The position numbers were made by a program, and so were the translations under genes. A stretch of DNA of 64,000 bases from Curvularia sp. ZM96 (lineage: Eukaryota; Ascomycota; Dothideomycetes; Pleosporales; Pleosporaceae), in contig JAJGBQ010000003.1 of assembly GCA_022457065.1 (NCBI GenBank), positions 4,526,001 to 4,590,000 of the forward strand, given 5' to 3'. Below the pieces are notes generated by a model. The model was not told where the DNA came from. It saw nothing but the letters and a program-made list of their open reading frames with translations, and ran no database searches. Position 1 is the stretch's first letter; every line of letters starts with the position of its first letter. This document shows, piece after piece, positions 1 through 11,410 of the stretch.

Positions 1-2484
1 ACTGCCGCAGCATGGCATTCCTCGTCGTACTCCGATGCACTCGAAATGAAAAGCGGGGCCCTGCGCTTTTCCTGCCACGCGGATTCGCCAGCTCCAGTCC
101 CGCGCGCTAGCCATGCGCGAGAATTTGTCTGCTGTCTTATCCACTTATCGATTGCGATAGCTATCCATCCGTCATCTCGACCTTCACCCATCCTGCCCGT
201 CCGCGCGTCCGCACCCATGGCCTCTGGACCTTGGACTTCTCCGTCCCCAGCTAGGGAACGACTATGGCGTCATGACCCGACCAACTTTCCTTCTCCATGC
301 CCGACGTGAAAAAATTCCATTTCTGGCCATTCACTCATCCTGCCGAACAAAGCCGTCGTCTTACTCGGCATACGCAATCTCGCCATCCATTACTCATCCT
401 TTTTCCTTCGTTTGTGGTTCACCAACCAACATGCCACAGTGGCTCCCAGAACAGAGATTTTCTCGCCTGCTCATCTCCACTTTTTGCGCTGACGCCTAGA
501 CTACCTCGCCTGAATCCTTGTGTAATGCATACCGACGTCTTACGTCCAAGAAACAATCTCTTACTCGAAAAAAACTGCCGTGGTCTAGAATGGATCGGCT
601 CCCCTCTTCGCATTCTAGCGCACACTCTGACTTGGTTGTCGTATCGTGGTACACTAGACTCTGTCGAATGCTTCTGCCGCCTCCCCAGCTGCGTACTGCA
701 AACGTAATTTTTCGTTAGTCCCGCCAACAGCTTGACAGTAGCTTCCGGTATTTGCCCCGTAGTGCCATGACCCTGCCGTACATGCGTAAACTACATGTAG
801 TCGACTTTGTAATCAATACATCAAGCGTGCACCATTTACAGCATCATGAACCAATGACATGAACCTGGTTACAGCAGCATATCCTCAACCAAAAAGAAAA
901 TCACGCAGTGCCGATGCTCCAGCACTACCCCACAACCGTCTCTCTTTTTCTTCTGCCTGCTTTTGTGGAGTTGGGACTCCACAGTGCCACACAAAGACTG
1001 CACAGACGAAGGAAAATGCCTGTAGAGTAGACATTCCCATAGGAACATGAATAATGAACTATCGATTACATATCACGCACCAACTGCTGCCCATACGATT
1101 CATCACATGTACCATCACGGACTTTAATCGACACCGTTGCCCTCAACCTGCACGTGTTGAGACTGCCGTTGGATGGACGTGCACCAGCGGATGCTCCCAC
1201 GTCATTCCTCTGTATTATTTCTTTTCTTTTTTCTCATCTCTTCCTTTTTTTCGGCTTACATACTGGCAAACAGGCCAATTTCCCCAGAAACCATTTCTTC
1301 TGCAGCCCTTGTTCCGCTCTCCCCATCTATTGGCTAGCCGTTAATTTACGATCCCTATTCTGCCACTATATAGTTGCTTCTTTTTTTCTCTTCTTTTTCC
1401 TCAATTCGTAAACGGCTTGGCTGACGTGTCTTCATCTCCACAAAATACAACACGAGTAGGTGGAAAGTAGTTTGTGACTCACTCGCTTGTGTCATGTTGT
1501 TATTCGCTGTGTTTGGCGAGAAGGAGATGACGGGTTTCTCAGCTGCTCAGCTACGGAAACGCCACGGTCATGCTTATGTTTGTGCTGAGAATAAGACAAC
1601 CGGGCGCCCGGTTTGTTCCTGAGTATTAAGACGGCGATTATTCTAATTTTTTCTTATCTTACTTCTGTGTGCAAGTAGCTTATTTCATGTGCTGAGTCCA
1701 TCCGCTATTCAACCATGTGCACCAGATCAGAAGTATCTCAGAGAAGTTTCGCACTGGCGTGGAATAGCAAGCTAAGGCAAGAGTAGAAAGCTTGAATCCA
1801 GGTGTCGTAATAGTAAGTGAAATGCGACCTTGTTTGCATCCAGCTGGAAGTGACGGAAGAAGGGACAACGAATAAAGATATTGTCCTGCGCGTGGTATGT
1901 GAATGCACCAGTCCTTCCATTAAACCGAATTTCATGTAGAAGCAGTTTCATAATGTCCCATAACCAGATCGTCACTGATGAAGGACCTTGGATGCTATCT
2001 TCATGTCTATTCCGGAGACTGAAATACATCAACTGCTTTCCTAGCTGCATTGTCGGAGGTAGTACGTACTACTTTGGTGTCTTTCTCGCAAACGAGTAGA
2101 AGGAAAGTTGTGCATTTCGAAATGAAGAAGCTTTTGAATATGAAGAGAACATGCATGTTTTGTTCCTTGGATTCTGGGCACCCACCTTTTCCATGGCTGC
2201 TTATTGCTATCCGCGTTGCATATCCTTGCTCCCTAGCTTCTTATATATATCGTATGCAGTTTCTCTGGCATACACGCCATACTATTTTGTTTCATAATGA
2301 GGGCTGCGTTCCCCGGATGTGTCTGAAATAGTCGAGTATACGCGAAGTACATGTGTCAATGTGAGCATAGGGCTGAGATGGTGCATCCAAAGCGAGAGGA
2401 CTTCACGTAGTACTTGACTCGATTATGGGAGGCGGATTTCTGAATCCATGTATTCCAACAGGACATTCTCCGATGGCAGTCTTT
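1..2484. other. Non-coding stretch, no supported gene
   Basis: No reading frame here has recognisable family features. The longest plausible frame is a 92-residue open frame on the minus strand (2050-1772). It has protein-like composition but no motif and no convincing splice partners, so it is not called. There are pyrimidine-rich runs around 1200-1410. The right end probably includes the 3' flank of the minus-strand ankyrin gene. Confidence 0.5.
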
Positions 2485-4446
2485 TTAATAGAAGATTTCA
2501 CCTTCTTCTATTCGCTTCTTGATATAGTCTGCTCTCTCAATCTCGCGACTTAATCCAGCTTCTTTGTAATGATCCATCAGGAGATCCGCAACCTTACTAT
2601 GCTCCTTGATTATCGCGTAGTCGAGTGCGGTTCTAGTCCTTTTATCTTTCGCCGCAATATTGAACTCGGTCTTGTGCTCCATCAAAAGTTCGCAGAGTAT
2701 AAAGTTTCCGTTCGCAGCAGCGTAATGCAACGGGAGACTCCCATATATTGTCTCCAGGCCTGGGTTCGCCCCTTCTCTCAGTAGCCTCTCGAAGTCCCTA
2801 CGAAAATTACCCAAATAGCTAAATTGACATAATATATGCAGAGGGCTCCTCCCAAGTATGTCCTGGCTATTCCACAAACTTGTCTCAAAGGTATCCTTTT
2901 TTAATACCTCAAAAAAACCATAAGGCAAGGAATGCAGATCTTCAAAGATACGGTCCAGAAAACGATGAAGAGGTGTCCTTCCTAAGCAGTCAATAGAGGT
3001 TAACTTCCATTGAAGACCACCCAGCCAGTCAACATCACAGTGATAAAGTCCAGAATAGCTAGGGTCGACCGATCCAAGTATGGCTTCAGCTTGCTGTGGT
3101 ATTTTTGTTGAAAACATGGTATAACGTTTGAGTTCGCTGCTCTGGAGGTCTTCCGATTCGTTGTTGATGTACGGATGAAATAGCCCACCATGGTAGTCGA
3201 AAAGATGTTGCTGGGCCAAGAACGCTCCACAAACATCCAAAGACTCTATAGCCTTGGTGATCATCGGTTCGAGGTGTGTCAGGTGGCATTCACGGCACAT
3301 CGTATCTGGGGGACCAATTAACAAAGCTAGTCTTTGGCCCTCAGTCAAGGAGCATGCAGCAAATGCTTCCAAGCCGTCTTCTGCAATCTCACCCAAGGCT
3401 TGCTCAAGAGCATCCTCCAACCGATTCACAAAATCTTTCAACTTCCACCATGCTGCTTCTGGTTGCAGATATGGTAGAGAAAGCCAATTAAATGTCGTCT
3501 TGACGTCTTTTCCAAGTTCTCTTACTCGATCCATGGCCATGGTCATCATTTTGTAGTAACTCTTAAGAAAGGCCCTGTATGTGCATTAATACCGCAACCA
3601 TCTCATTTCACCAACCCCAACAACCATGGACTTACCATTTCTCGAACCGTTCTTTGAAAAGATCCGAGCCTGCAGAAGGAGAAGTGCCGTTATGAACCGG
3701 TGATGCATGCTTCGATGCGCGTTTCCTAGGACGGGTTACTCGAGTCCTCTCTGAACACGGAAACCCCTTTTCTATACAGCGATCACACTTTTCTGTGCTT
3801 TTCCAGGTGCACTAATCATCAATTGTTAGCAAGAGTCTTCAATGTTGGTATCTGAATGTCTTGAACGGATATTGGTGCTGCGACATGTAGTCCAGCGACA
3901 CCGTTATGTGTACTTTCAATCACTTACCCCTTTTTTATCTTCTCGGCACCTTTGGCATTTTTCCGTGTTCAGTTTACGTTTTTTTCTCCTTGGGATTGTC
4001 GATGAATGATGCTCTTCAGGGGGTTCTCCGTGGGGTTGCATTTCATGTTCTTGCTCCTTGTTCACTTCGTTTCGGGCTTTTCCCAGTGGATGTCGTTCTT
4101 CGCAGTGAGTCAAATTCTGAAGCTGATTCGACTCTGATGTTATTGCTAGAGGTGGTGGTGACGGTGGCGGCGGCGGTGTTGGTGTTGAAATTGGCATATG
4201 CCGCGGCGTGGGTAATACTCTATGCGCTTCGTCGTTAAGTGGCAGAGCCAGGGGTGCATATTCGGAAAATTTCTCTGGACATATCTCGCTAAAGTGATGA
4301 TGGCAGGATAGGCAATGACCGTTCACTGGGTCAAGAGTATCCAACTTGCAGCTGCCACAGGTCTTAATGCCGACACGGGAGATGTGATTAGCTTGATCCA
4401 AGCCATGCGCTGGGCTAGCATTCGGTTCGTGTGTATCCCTGGACAT
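2485..4446 (-). CDS. Zn2Cys6 cluster / ankyrin-repeat protein
   Basis: Three exons: 4446-3928, 3811-3636 and 3574-2485, giving 594 residues. The Zn2Cys6 cluster is rebuilt only by splicing: C164, C167, C174, C182, C185, C192 (C-x2-C-x6-C-x7-C-x2-C-x6-C). Intron 1 falls exactly before C174. A basic RRKKRK stretch precedes the cluster. A second CxxC pair set (C30/C33 and C45/C48) near the N terminus looks like a small zinc ribbon. Ankyrin-like repeats fill about residues 427-568, with GRTPLH, GRSPLH, GSLPLHYAA and RTALDYA cores. Known: Zn2Cys6 clusters bind DNA, and ankyrins bind proteins. Inferred: a nuclear regulator with lineage-specific architecture; the target is unknown. Both introns have GTAAGT donors. 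A 19-bp minisatellite lies about 335 bp upstream of the start. Confidence 0.8.
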
Positions 4447-4781
4447 GGCAGGAAAATAAAGTGCACTATGAATCGGGGATGACAGTGACTTCGTTATGAG
4501 GATAGAAGAATGGGGGTAATGAGGTGATTGAACTTTTTGGAAAAAGGAGTGAATCCAAGATGTGATTGATATCTTTCAAATATATCTAAAAGTCGTCCTC
4601 ATTAAAGTCATTAGGTACGCCAAGTGCGACAAAGTGCGATAGGAAGAGCGGCGCGCATGCAGGCTGCGTTGGACAATGTGGCTGTGAACTTGACCAATCT
4701 ATTGGTGATGGCAGTTGCGAGAACCGGGATGTGTACATTAGCCTACATGTCCCAAGACAATATTCCTGCTGCGACGAGCTC

Positions 4782-4897
4782 TGCCTCTCGCAAATGCCCC
4801 TGCCTCTCGCAAATGCCCCTGCCTCTCGCAAATGCTCGTGCTTCTCGCAAGTACCCCTGCCTCTCGCAAGTGCCCCTGCTTCTCGCAAATGCACCTG
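4782..4897. repeat. 19-bp tandem minisatellite, about six copies
   Basis: The unit TGCCTCTCGCAAATGCCCC repeats with a 19-bp period (starts at 4782, 4801, 4820 and onward). The first copies are almost identical. Later copies vary at CCT/CTT, AAAT/AAGT and CCCC/CTCG. Because 19 is not a multiple of three, the repeat shifts frame in every copy, which argues against a coding role. It lies upstream of the minus-strand zinc-cluster/ankyrin gene. Confidence 0.9.
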
Positions 4898-5291
4898 GCC
4901 TTTTACAACAACCTTCGGCTCTCGCGACGGCAAGAGCCTATCGCGAGATCTACTCCGTCACTCGAGGCCATTTGGCGTACGTACATAGGATTTGATCCTT
5001 GTTGTGCGCACTGCGGCCTGCCTCCATTGCTGGCCACCCTTCATCGCAGTCGTAGGCCGTCGTCCTTAGATATAACCATATTTTCAAACTCCATATTTGC
5101 TAAGATCACGAACAAGATGGGCGCTGGACTCTTAGAATGACCATCGTGTGTTGCATTTCCTAGTAGCAATCCTATCGCTCACACGCTATCCCCTTTCATC
5201 GCATTTCATTTCACACTGACCACTGATACTGAACTTGAATGTGGGCCCATTAGTGTACCTTGTCTGTCCTTCTGCACAGACGCACCCCAAC

Positions 5292-5738
5292 TTAGGAAAC
5301 CCACCTCATCACACCTGGTCGCATTTTCGAAGGTGCGATGCCAACAGTGGCGGAGGCAGCTTGCTTTTGAAGTGAGGATAAAACGGCCATGAGCCCTTGA
5401 CTTTGTCTGACTTTCATTTCACTCATATCAATCATCGCTCCAGTCTGATATTTCCAACTCTTCTCAGAAGCGTAGCCTCTTGCACAAGATACATTTTGTG
5501 TTATCCATTGTTCCAAGGCAGCAGTATCCGCCATACTTGCTGCAAAGACTACAACGTCAGTCCTGACTCCGGCGTTCGGTATCAGAATCCCGAACCCCCT
5601 TGTAACGTCTTCGACGAACAAGGTGATGGTTAAAGAAGACACCTCCGAATCGTCTAGCGCGACAATAAGTTTCGGTGTGTTGAGCTTGGTTATGGCAGCG
5701 ATTAGTGTAGCCGTCGCTATTCTACAGCTTCGACGCAT
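5292..5738 (-). pseudogene. Possible decayed short-chain dehydrogenase
   Basis: A 148-residue open frame resembles the middle of a classical short-chain dehydrogenase/reductase. It has a VSS...FVEDV..GFGILIPNAG segment like the usual strand leading to NNAG, an ALEQWI..NV segment like the family's WxxxxxVN helix, and a late PGVMR like the usual HPGxxxT/R. The YxxxK catalytic pair is not present, and the N-terminal Rossmann GxxxGxG motif is not in this frame. Upstream sequence in other frames is only weakly similar. The resemblance comes from reading the protein and is an inference. It could instead be an unrelated lineage-specific ORF. Confidence 0.3.
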
Positions 5739-6142
5739 GTCCCGCGGAACCAGGACAGCGGAAGTATTTGAGCTTGCATGTAAGAGTAGGATATACCAAG
5801 ACCCAAGACGTAACGCTGACTAGTATCTAGAAGAGTGCTTGCGGAAGCCGAAAGCCAGATGGACTCTCCAAACCGGCGTACCTGAACGGGCACGCTTGGA
5901 GTCAACCAGACGTTGGGTCAACCAGAGATAGATATTGTAGGATATTGGGATATGGGAGCCAGTGATAGAACGAAGAGGTGCAAGCGTCGAGGCGTTGAAG
6001 CAAAGGCGGTCACGGACACAGAACACCTGTTGTAACTTTCCAAGATTGATTGTATAACTTAGCAGGCTTGGTGATTTGGTATTCGATATTGTCTTGTTTT
6101 CCTTCAAATAGAGTCGGCTAGTTAGTATGTTATCTAGACTGT

Positions 6143-6356
6143 CTCTTGCACAACTGGCGAAACCGGAAAACCGTCTGGTAAAACCACTTTTTTAAAAGTA
6201 GTTGTATTTGTCGTAGCTACTTATTCTTTACTGCGTGCTTAGCACGTAAGACTCTACTTTTAAAAGTAGCTGTAGTTGCCACAGTTACTTATTATTCACT
6301 GTGTTGATAGTGCAGGTGAGCTCGTTGATTTTCCGGTTTTACTAGTTGTGGGAGAG
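6143..6356. mobile_element. MITE copy A (214 bp, 5-bp target duplication)
   Basis: Imperfect terminal inverted repeats of about 31 bp start CTCTTGCACAACTGG on the left and end ...AGTTGTGGGAGAG on the right, matching at about 26 of 31 positions. The element is flanked by the direct repeat ACTGT (6138-6142 and 6357-6361). There is no coding capacity. Inside, a roughly 48-bp module centred on the palindrome CTACTTTTAAAAGTAG occurs twice as a direct repeat (about 6186-6233 and 6253-6300), separated by the hairpin CGTGCTTAGCACG. It is the same family as the copies at 28467-28621 and near 10866. Confidence 0.85.
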
Positions 6357-7239
6357 ACTGTCTCACCCCCACTAGCATCTCCTTTCTTGATGTGCGCCAC
6401 CACGAGGACTGTGAGGATGAAGAACATTCACTATGTAAAGTAAACGGCGCTGACAGCCCGAGGGTCTGGACCTTCAACCGTTAACAATCTGAAACCGGGT
6501 ACAGATGAGGATCTTCGATGCGCATGATCAGAGGCAAGCGAGAGTGGCCGCTGAGGGCTAGTGCAGCATCAAGAAAGCACACGAAGCCGTCGAAACATAG
6601 ACGTGACGCTGTGTGGATAGCAGGTTCTGGCAGCGGGTAACGGGGTAGGGCTGAGAGTGGAGGTTTCTTGGGGCGTGGGCATGCGTCGATGATCTTCGAT
6701 GAACTTCTTAGTTGCCGCGACTGAAGCCTTGGCACCGGACAGCACGCGGCTTTACTTCGTATGTGCAATCCATGTTTCGTCATCTTCTGTCAGGCAAGCA
6801 CAATCTCATGGACCCCTCCCCAGCCACCACATCTGCCTTATCCTCTCTGCGACAAGCATCGTCGCGCCCATCTGCTTTGCTATCCTAACTGCTGTGTACT
6901 CTGTATACACTGCGTACCCGTGACCACATTTCACCGGCGTTTTGGACGTTCTCTTAGCACGTACGCCCGCGCAGCCATCCATCCACTTCGTGCGCCGGCC
7001 ACACCTTCTCCCCGGATAACAGCCTGTTGCGTTTCCACCCCCATCTTTGAGCCTCGCGCAAAGTAATCTACTGTCCTCGCGTCGACTACTTGTGACCTGC
7101 TACACTGAGCACCACGGCAGAGCCCGTGCTTCGTTTCACCTCTTAGGAAACACTACGACCGGCTTCGGACTCGACACACTCGCGCGACTCCGGGTGCTAG
7201 ACGCTACCCTCATCATCACCGTCATCACAATCATACATA

Positions 7240-10191
7240 ATGTCCCTTACCGACTCCGAGCTGGAGCTGGTCGGCTCTGAGCTGCGGGGCAATAACGACG
7301 ACATTCCAGAAGAGCCCGACATGATCCTCTCATCCGATGCCGACAACGACTCGTCGTTTGCTCCTCCACCGCGCATTGCCGCACGCTTCTATCGTCACTC
7401 AGCGAACCGCCGCAAGTCGTCGGCGACATCGTCGCGCCGCAACTCCATCTCCTCGACACACTCGCACACGTCGAACCGATCGTTTCGCAACAGCTGCCAA
7501 AGCCACCAAATAGCGCAGCACCTTCGCCGCGCCTCCATACTTGAAGACCGCAAGGCACGATTAGCGGACCGGGCAGCGCATGCTGAGCAGGTCAGGCTGC
7601 GGGCTGCGTTGGCCAAGGCCGCCCCGCGTGGCTCAAACAGTGAAGAGCGAGCCCTGGCGGCGAAGCAGGCTCGTGAGAAGCACCTCGCACAAGTTGCCGC
7701 CTCCTGTGCCGAGGAGGTAAGGAGAGCCAAGAAGATTGCCGAAGATATGAAAGAACGCAAGGCCGCCGAGGAGCGGAGATATCGCATGGAAATGGAGGAG
7801 AAGTTGGCAGAGGCTGAGAAAAGAAGGCTGGAATACAAGCGTAATCCTCGACGACCCAGGACTGCTAGCTCACCACCAGCTCGTCTAAAACCGCGAGCCC
7901 ATTGTCCCATTATATCCACCGAGGATGCGGCCAAGAGGATCCAGACGGCCTGGAGGAGCAAGGTTAGGCGCGATATTGTCAGGGAGTGGCTGAAACTTGG
8001 GCTATCCATCGAGATGGTTCAAGAGACCAGTTTCGATGTCATTACAGGCATGCTTGCTGAAGAGAAGCTGTTGAAGACAACCGAGAGAATTATGACCTTG
8101 TTTGTGCTACTGCCAGACGCAGATCCAACCTCGCGTAGCGCCGCCGTTAGGACTTTCCTGTCCTCATATCTTATCCTGGCACATCCCACTTATGTCTTCA
8201 GCCGAGATGGAGACCAGGAGCAGGACCTGATTAACAAAGCCAAAGACCTTGTCATCAGCTTCGAGTCCGCTCTAGCCAAGTTGACAAAGCTCAACTCCTA
8301 CACTCCATCACCTACACGCACGGAAACCGTTTTGTTGGCCCATGGCGCATTCGTTGCTGCCTTCAACGACTGGAAATCTCGCGATTCTTCGGCGCTTGTT
8401 GAGACCATGGTCGCTTCGTTTGTCAGTCTCGACGAGATATGGCAAAGCGTCAAGGATGCGACGGTTGATGAAGTCGCCAATGAATACAGAAACGGAATCC
8501 GAGACAACCAGGCCATTCTGCTTAGCAGGATCAAGAAGCTAGCCGGGCCTGACAAAGCCCTTACGCTGATCAGGAAGGCTATTCGCGAAAGCAGAAGGTC
8601 AAGACCAAAGAAGAGACTCGCGGGCGATACAGTTCGACCACGTGTGGCTAGCGAGTCGACACCAGACTCTCCGCTGTCGGCTGAAAGCGCTGCCAAACAG
8701 GCTGAAGCCGCCTCAGAGTTGGCGGCCTCTGGCCAGGTTGAGCCTGAAGACCCGACTGCACAGGGCCATCAAGCTCAGTCGCTATCCAAGGTCTTCACAG
8801 TAGTACCTGACAACCGCATATTGGTTCACGAGCTGTCGATCGACAAAGAGTACCGCATCGATCCTTCGCCCACCGCCGACCTCCGCGACGCTCTCAATCG
8901 TGAGCTTTGTGACGCTATGCGGCGGGGATTCGAAGAGGGCGACAGTACCAACTGGACCACTGCCATGGCAGAGAACATAAGGGGTAAACTGTTACGGCTG
9001 CTCAAACCGGGCAACTCGATGCATACTCTCATCTCTGAGACTTTGGATCCAGAACATGTCAGCCGACAATGTAGTCAAGGCGTCTTCTCGTACGGAAAGT
9101 TCTTTGACTTCATTGCTAGTATCCTGCCTAAGCTATGTGCCCCCTTCCGAGACACTGAGGTTCAAGCACTCGCCGAGGAACTGAAAGAGGAGGGAGACCT
9201 GTCGAGCATGATCGAGAAACTGTTCAAGATCCTCCACATCATCGATCTTCTCTCGTTGGATTACTCAAATTTCCTGTTGATGAACGCCGCTCCTACACTG
9301 ATCAAGGAGGCTGTCGGCTATGAACAACGCATGTTCGCTCAGGACCTGGAAGATAACAAAATTACTCTTGACCGCACACGTCGTTGGTGGCGTAGTGCAA
9401 CAGTCAACATGCACACCGAAGCTGATCGCCGCGACCCGTGGAGCCAGGCAAATCCAATCAACCGACCTACAGCACACAAGATCTATGCACGCGGTCTGGT
9501 TGATCTGGCAATTGCAACGCCACCTCTTCGACATTCTGAGCTACCAGAGACGCTCGAACTGGACCGGGCACGCATTGCGCGTATCCGCGAGGACGCGCTT
9601 CGCATCACGACGATTGGAGGGATTTTGCTTACGGCCAAGAACCTACTCAAGCGTGACGTGCGGTCGCAGTGGAAGTCTGAAGCCAACAAGATGTGGTTGG
9701 TACTCAAGGAAAACGGCTACATGTCTGACCCGTCGACTCCGGGCAAGATCTCGTCTCTCCTCGAATCATCACGCAACATGCCGCCATCGACGCGTTCACA
9801 GCTATCCTCGACCATTGCCCGGCTGCTGACGCAAGCCGAAGCGGGCAAGCTTTCAGATCCCGTCATGAAGGTCCTCTTCCAGCGCCTCAAGACACACATT
9901 TTCAACCGCGTTAGCGCCAGCAGCTCGGGCGAGCGCGTCCGCGCGGCTAGCACGGCGATCGAAGGCCTTGCTACCACTGGTCTACCAGAGTTTGTAACGC
10001 AGGTCGCCGACATTTGCGAGCAGCTGAGTAAGGTGGGCGAGGTGGATAGAAAGTGCCATGGCAAGTGGTACGAGGAGATTGCCGAGGAGATGGAGAGGCT
10101 GGGGCTAGAAGGGGGCGAGGAACTTACGCGCTCGCGCAGTGTGGAGAGTTCGGGCACTGCGTCTTCTGCGTCGTCATCGTCTTCCATGTAA
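7240..10191 (+). CDS. TCP11/Sok1-like protein
   Basis: An intronless 983-residue protein. The N terminus is serine-rich and low-complexity. About residues 95-210 form a charged, alanine- and arginine-rich region likely to be coiled coil. An IQ-like motif (AAKRIQTAWRSKVRRD) lies near residues 228-243. The rest matches the T-complex protein 11 family, including the segment DNRILVHELSIDKEY near 520 and the GILLTAKNLLKRDVRSQW segment near 800. The C terminus is again serine-rich. Known: the yeast relative Sok1 acts as a suppressor in cAMP/PKA signalling, and mammalian TCP11 is linked to cAMP signalling in sperm. Inferred: a similar signalling role here. The IQ-like motif suggests calmodulin binding, which is not proven. 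The start is the first ATG of the frame. Confidence 0.9.
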   Translation: MSLTDSELELVGSELRGNNDDIPEEPDMILSSDADNDSSFAPPPRIAARFYRHSANRRKSSATSSRRNSISSTHSHTSNRSFRNSCQSHQIAQHLRRASILEDRKARLADRAAHAEQVRLRAALAKAAPRGSNSEERALAAKQAREKHLAQVAASCAEEVRRAKKIAEDMKERKAAEERRYRMEMEEKLAEAEKRRLEYKRNPRRPRTASSPPARLKPRAHCPIISTEDAAKRIQTAWRSKVRRDIVREWLKLGLSIEMVQETSFDVITGMLAEEKLLKTTERIMTLFVLLPDADPTSRSAAVRTFLSSYLILAHPTYVFSRDGDQEQDLINKAKDLVISFESALAKLTKLNSYTPSPTRTETVLLAHGAFVAAFNDWKSRDSSALVETMVASFVSLDEIWQSVKDATVDEVANEYRNGIRDNQAILLSRIKKLAGPDKALTLIRKAIRESRRSRPKKRLAGDTVRPRVASESTPDSPLSAESAAKQAEAASELAASGQVEPEDPTAQGHQAQSLSKVFTVVPDNRILVHELSIDKEYRIDPSPTADLRDALNRELCDAMRRGFEEGDSTNWTTAMAENIRGKLLRLLKPGNSMHTLISETLDPEHVSRQCSQGVFSYGKFFDFIASILPKLCAPFRDTEVQALAEELKEEGDLSSMIEKLFKILHIIDLLSLDYSNFLLMNAAPTLIKEAVGYEQRMFAQDLEDNKITLDRTRRWWRSATVNMHTEADRRDPWSQANPINRPTAHKIYARGLVDLAIATPPLRHSELPETLELDRARIARIREDALRITTIGGILLTAKNLLKRDVRSQWKSEANKMWLVLKENGYMSDPSTPGKISSLLESSRNMPPSTRSQLSSTIARLLTQAEAGKLSDPVMKVLFQRLKTHIFNRVSASSSGERVRAASTAIEGLATTGLPEFVTQVADICEQLSKVGEVDRKCHGKWYEEIAEEMERLGLEGGEELTRSRSVESSGTASSASSSSSM

Positions 10192-11410
10192 GATGGACTG
10201 GTGACGTGGGATTATATGGTCATTGGCGGATGTGTTTTTTTTCTTCCTCTCTTTCGCTCGGGGATGTGTTTTTATGTTCTCTTCGTTGGACTCGGTCTGC
10301 CGTACATGTTATCTTGCTTCACTCTGCGTATGTCCTTCACTCGCATGGCGCTGCAGGTGTTTTGTTTTATTCTTGTATCTCTCATTGCTCATCTTCCTTC
10401 ATTCTTACCTGGGTTACAGTCTAGACGGTCGTGTTTTCTTTTTCATTTTCACGAGCAATATACCAATTGGGGATGGGACATGTTTCTGTTTCTTGGTATT
10501 GCTATTGGGAGCGCAGCGGGGTCATGACTTTGGTTGTTTATCCTTATACGTATACCAATTCTTTTATTCTTTTTGATTGTGCGGTTCGTCTTCTTCCTCT
10601 TTAATGGTAGTACAAGATTATGCCTTATGACTCTCTTGTCTGGTTGACTAGTTTTTTTTTTCTGCGTTTGAGTTTAGACGGGTAGAGTTGGGTGCAAGAG
10701 TCGTGGCAACTATAGCAACTTTCAAAAGTAGAGTTGGAAGTGCTAGGAATATAGCAAATAATAAGTAACTGTGACAATTACAGCTACTTTTGGAATGTCA
10801 GTTTTACTATAATGTAGGAGAAGTCTTGTAGGCCGCCATTTTCTGGTTTCACCAGTTGTGGGAGAGAATGCGTAATGTTATGATTGAACAGTTGTGAGAC
10901 GAGTTACTGTGCAGTTTGACGAGTCAAAAGTGTAGATGACAAAAGTGGTCAAGACGAGTGACAGACGATCGTGTTGAGAAAAGATATTCGTTTTGCTGAG
11001 ATGTGGATGAGAACTGTACCACTTCCAGCATCTTAATGTTATCGGAAAGCAACTTGTCAACCAAGACGTGATTTTTGGTATTGTTATTTCCTCCTGTTAC
11101 ATTCAAATTGAAGTCGTCCCCCTGCATTCTGCTGCAGTATGAAACCATGGTGTGATACCTGAAAAGCCTCGGAAAAATACCGGTTTCCGTGGGGACGTAG
11201 TTCGATATTGCTCTTTGTTATGCACAGCGATCATGGTACTTTTTTCCGCCAGTGACACATCAGTCGTGTCTGTGCGTTGTTATAGAGGGTTGACCATAAG
11301 GCGAAAGCAGTGGAGCTACGATCTTTACCACTTCCATCACTGGCTATGGGTAAAATGTTCCACATGCATGTGTGCCCTGATTCATTGCCCGGTCGATCAA
11401 CAGAATGGCA
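10192..11410. other. Convergent intergenic region with partial MITE
   Basis: Lies between the 3' ends of the TCP11-like gene (+) and the YVH1 gene (-). The first 500 bp is T-rich, as expected for a 3' untranslated region. A MITE right end terminates at 10866. No gene is supported. Confidence 0.5.
10700..10866. mobile_element. MITE copy B, left end uncertain
   Basis: The last 36 bp closely match the right end of copy C (CCGCCATTTTCTGG, then TTTCACCAGTTGTGGGAGAG), ending at 10866. It also carries one copy of the internal module (AAGTAACTGTGACAATTACA, then GCTACTTTT). A clear left inverted repeat is missing. A weak candidate (CTCTCTTGTCTGGTTGACTAG) begins at 10631, but its flank does not duplicate the right flank AATGC. 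It is therefore a decayed or truncated copy; the start given is approximate. Confidence 0.6.

Larger units (their letters stand above)
4447..7239. other. Intergenic region with minisatellite, relic and MITE
   Basis: This stretch separates the minus-strand zinc-cluster gene from the plus-strand TCP11-like gene. It contains a 19-bp tandem repeat, a possible short-chain dehydrogenase relic and a complete MITE, each listed separately. The last 200 bp or so before the TCP11-like start is probably its leader. Other open frames here have no protein-like character. Confidence 0.5.

Noticed and set aside
1772..2050. 92-codon minus-strand frame with plausible amino-acid mix
   Set aside because: No motif, no neighbouring exons and no homologue recognised; left as non-coding.
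3906..4238. Hydrophobic 110-codon plus-strand frame resembling a membrane protein
   Set aside because: Antisense to exon 1 of the zinc-cluster gene; the hydrophobicity mirrors its charged and Pro-rich codons.
4586..5140. Open frames crossing the 19-bp repeat
   Set aside because: The repeat period is not a multiple of three, and each frame is just repeat translation.
10631..10866. Full-length reading of MITE copy B starting at 10631
   Set aside because: The candidate left end matches only weakly and its flank TATGA does not duplicate the right flank AATGC, so only the right part is called.
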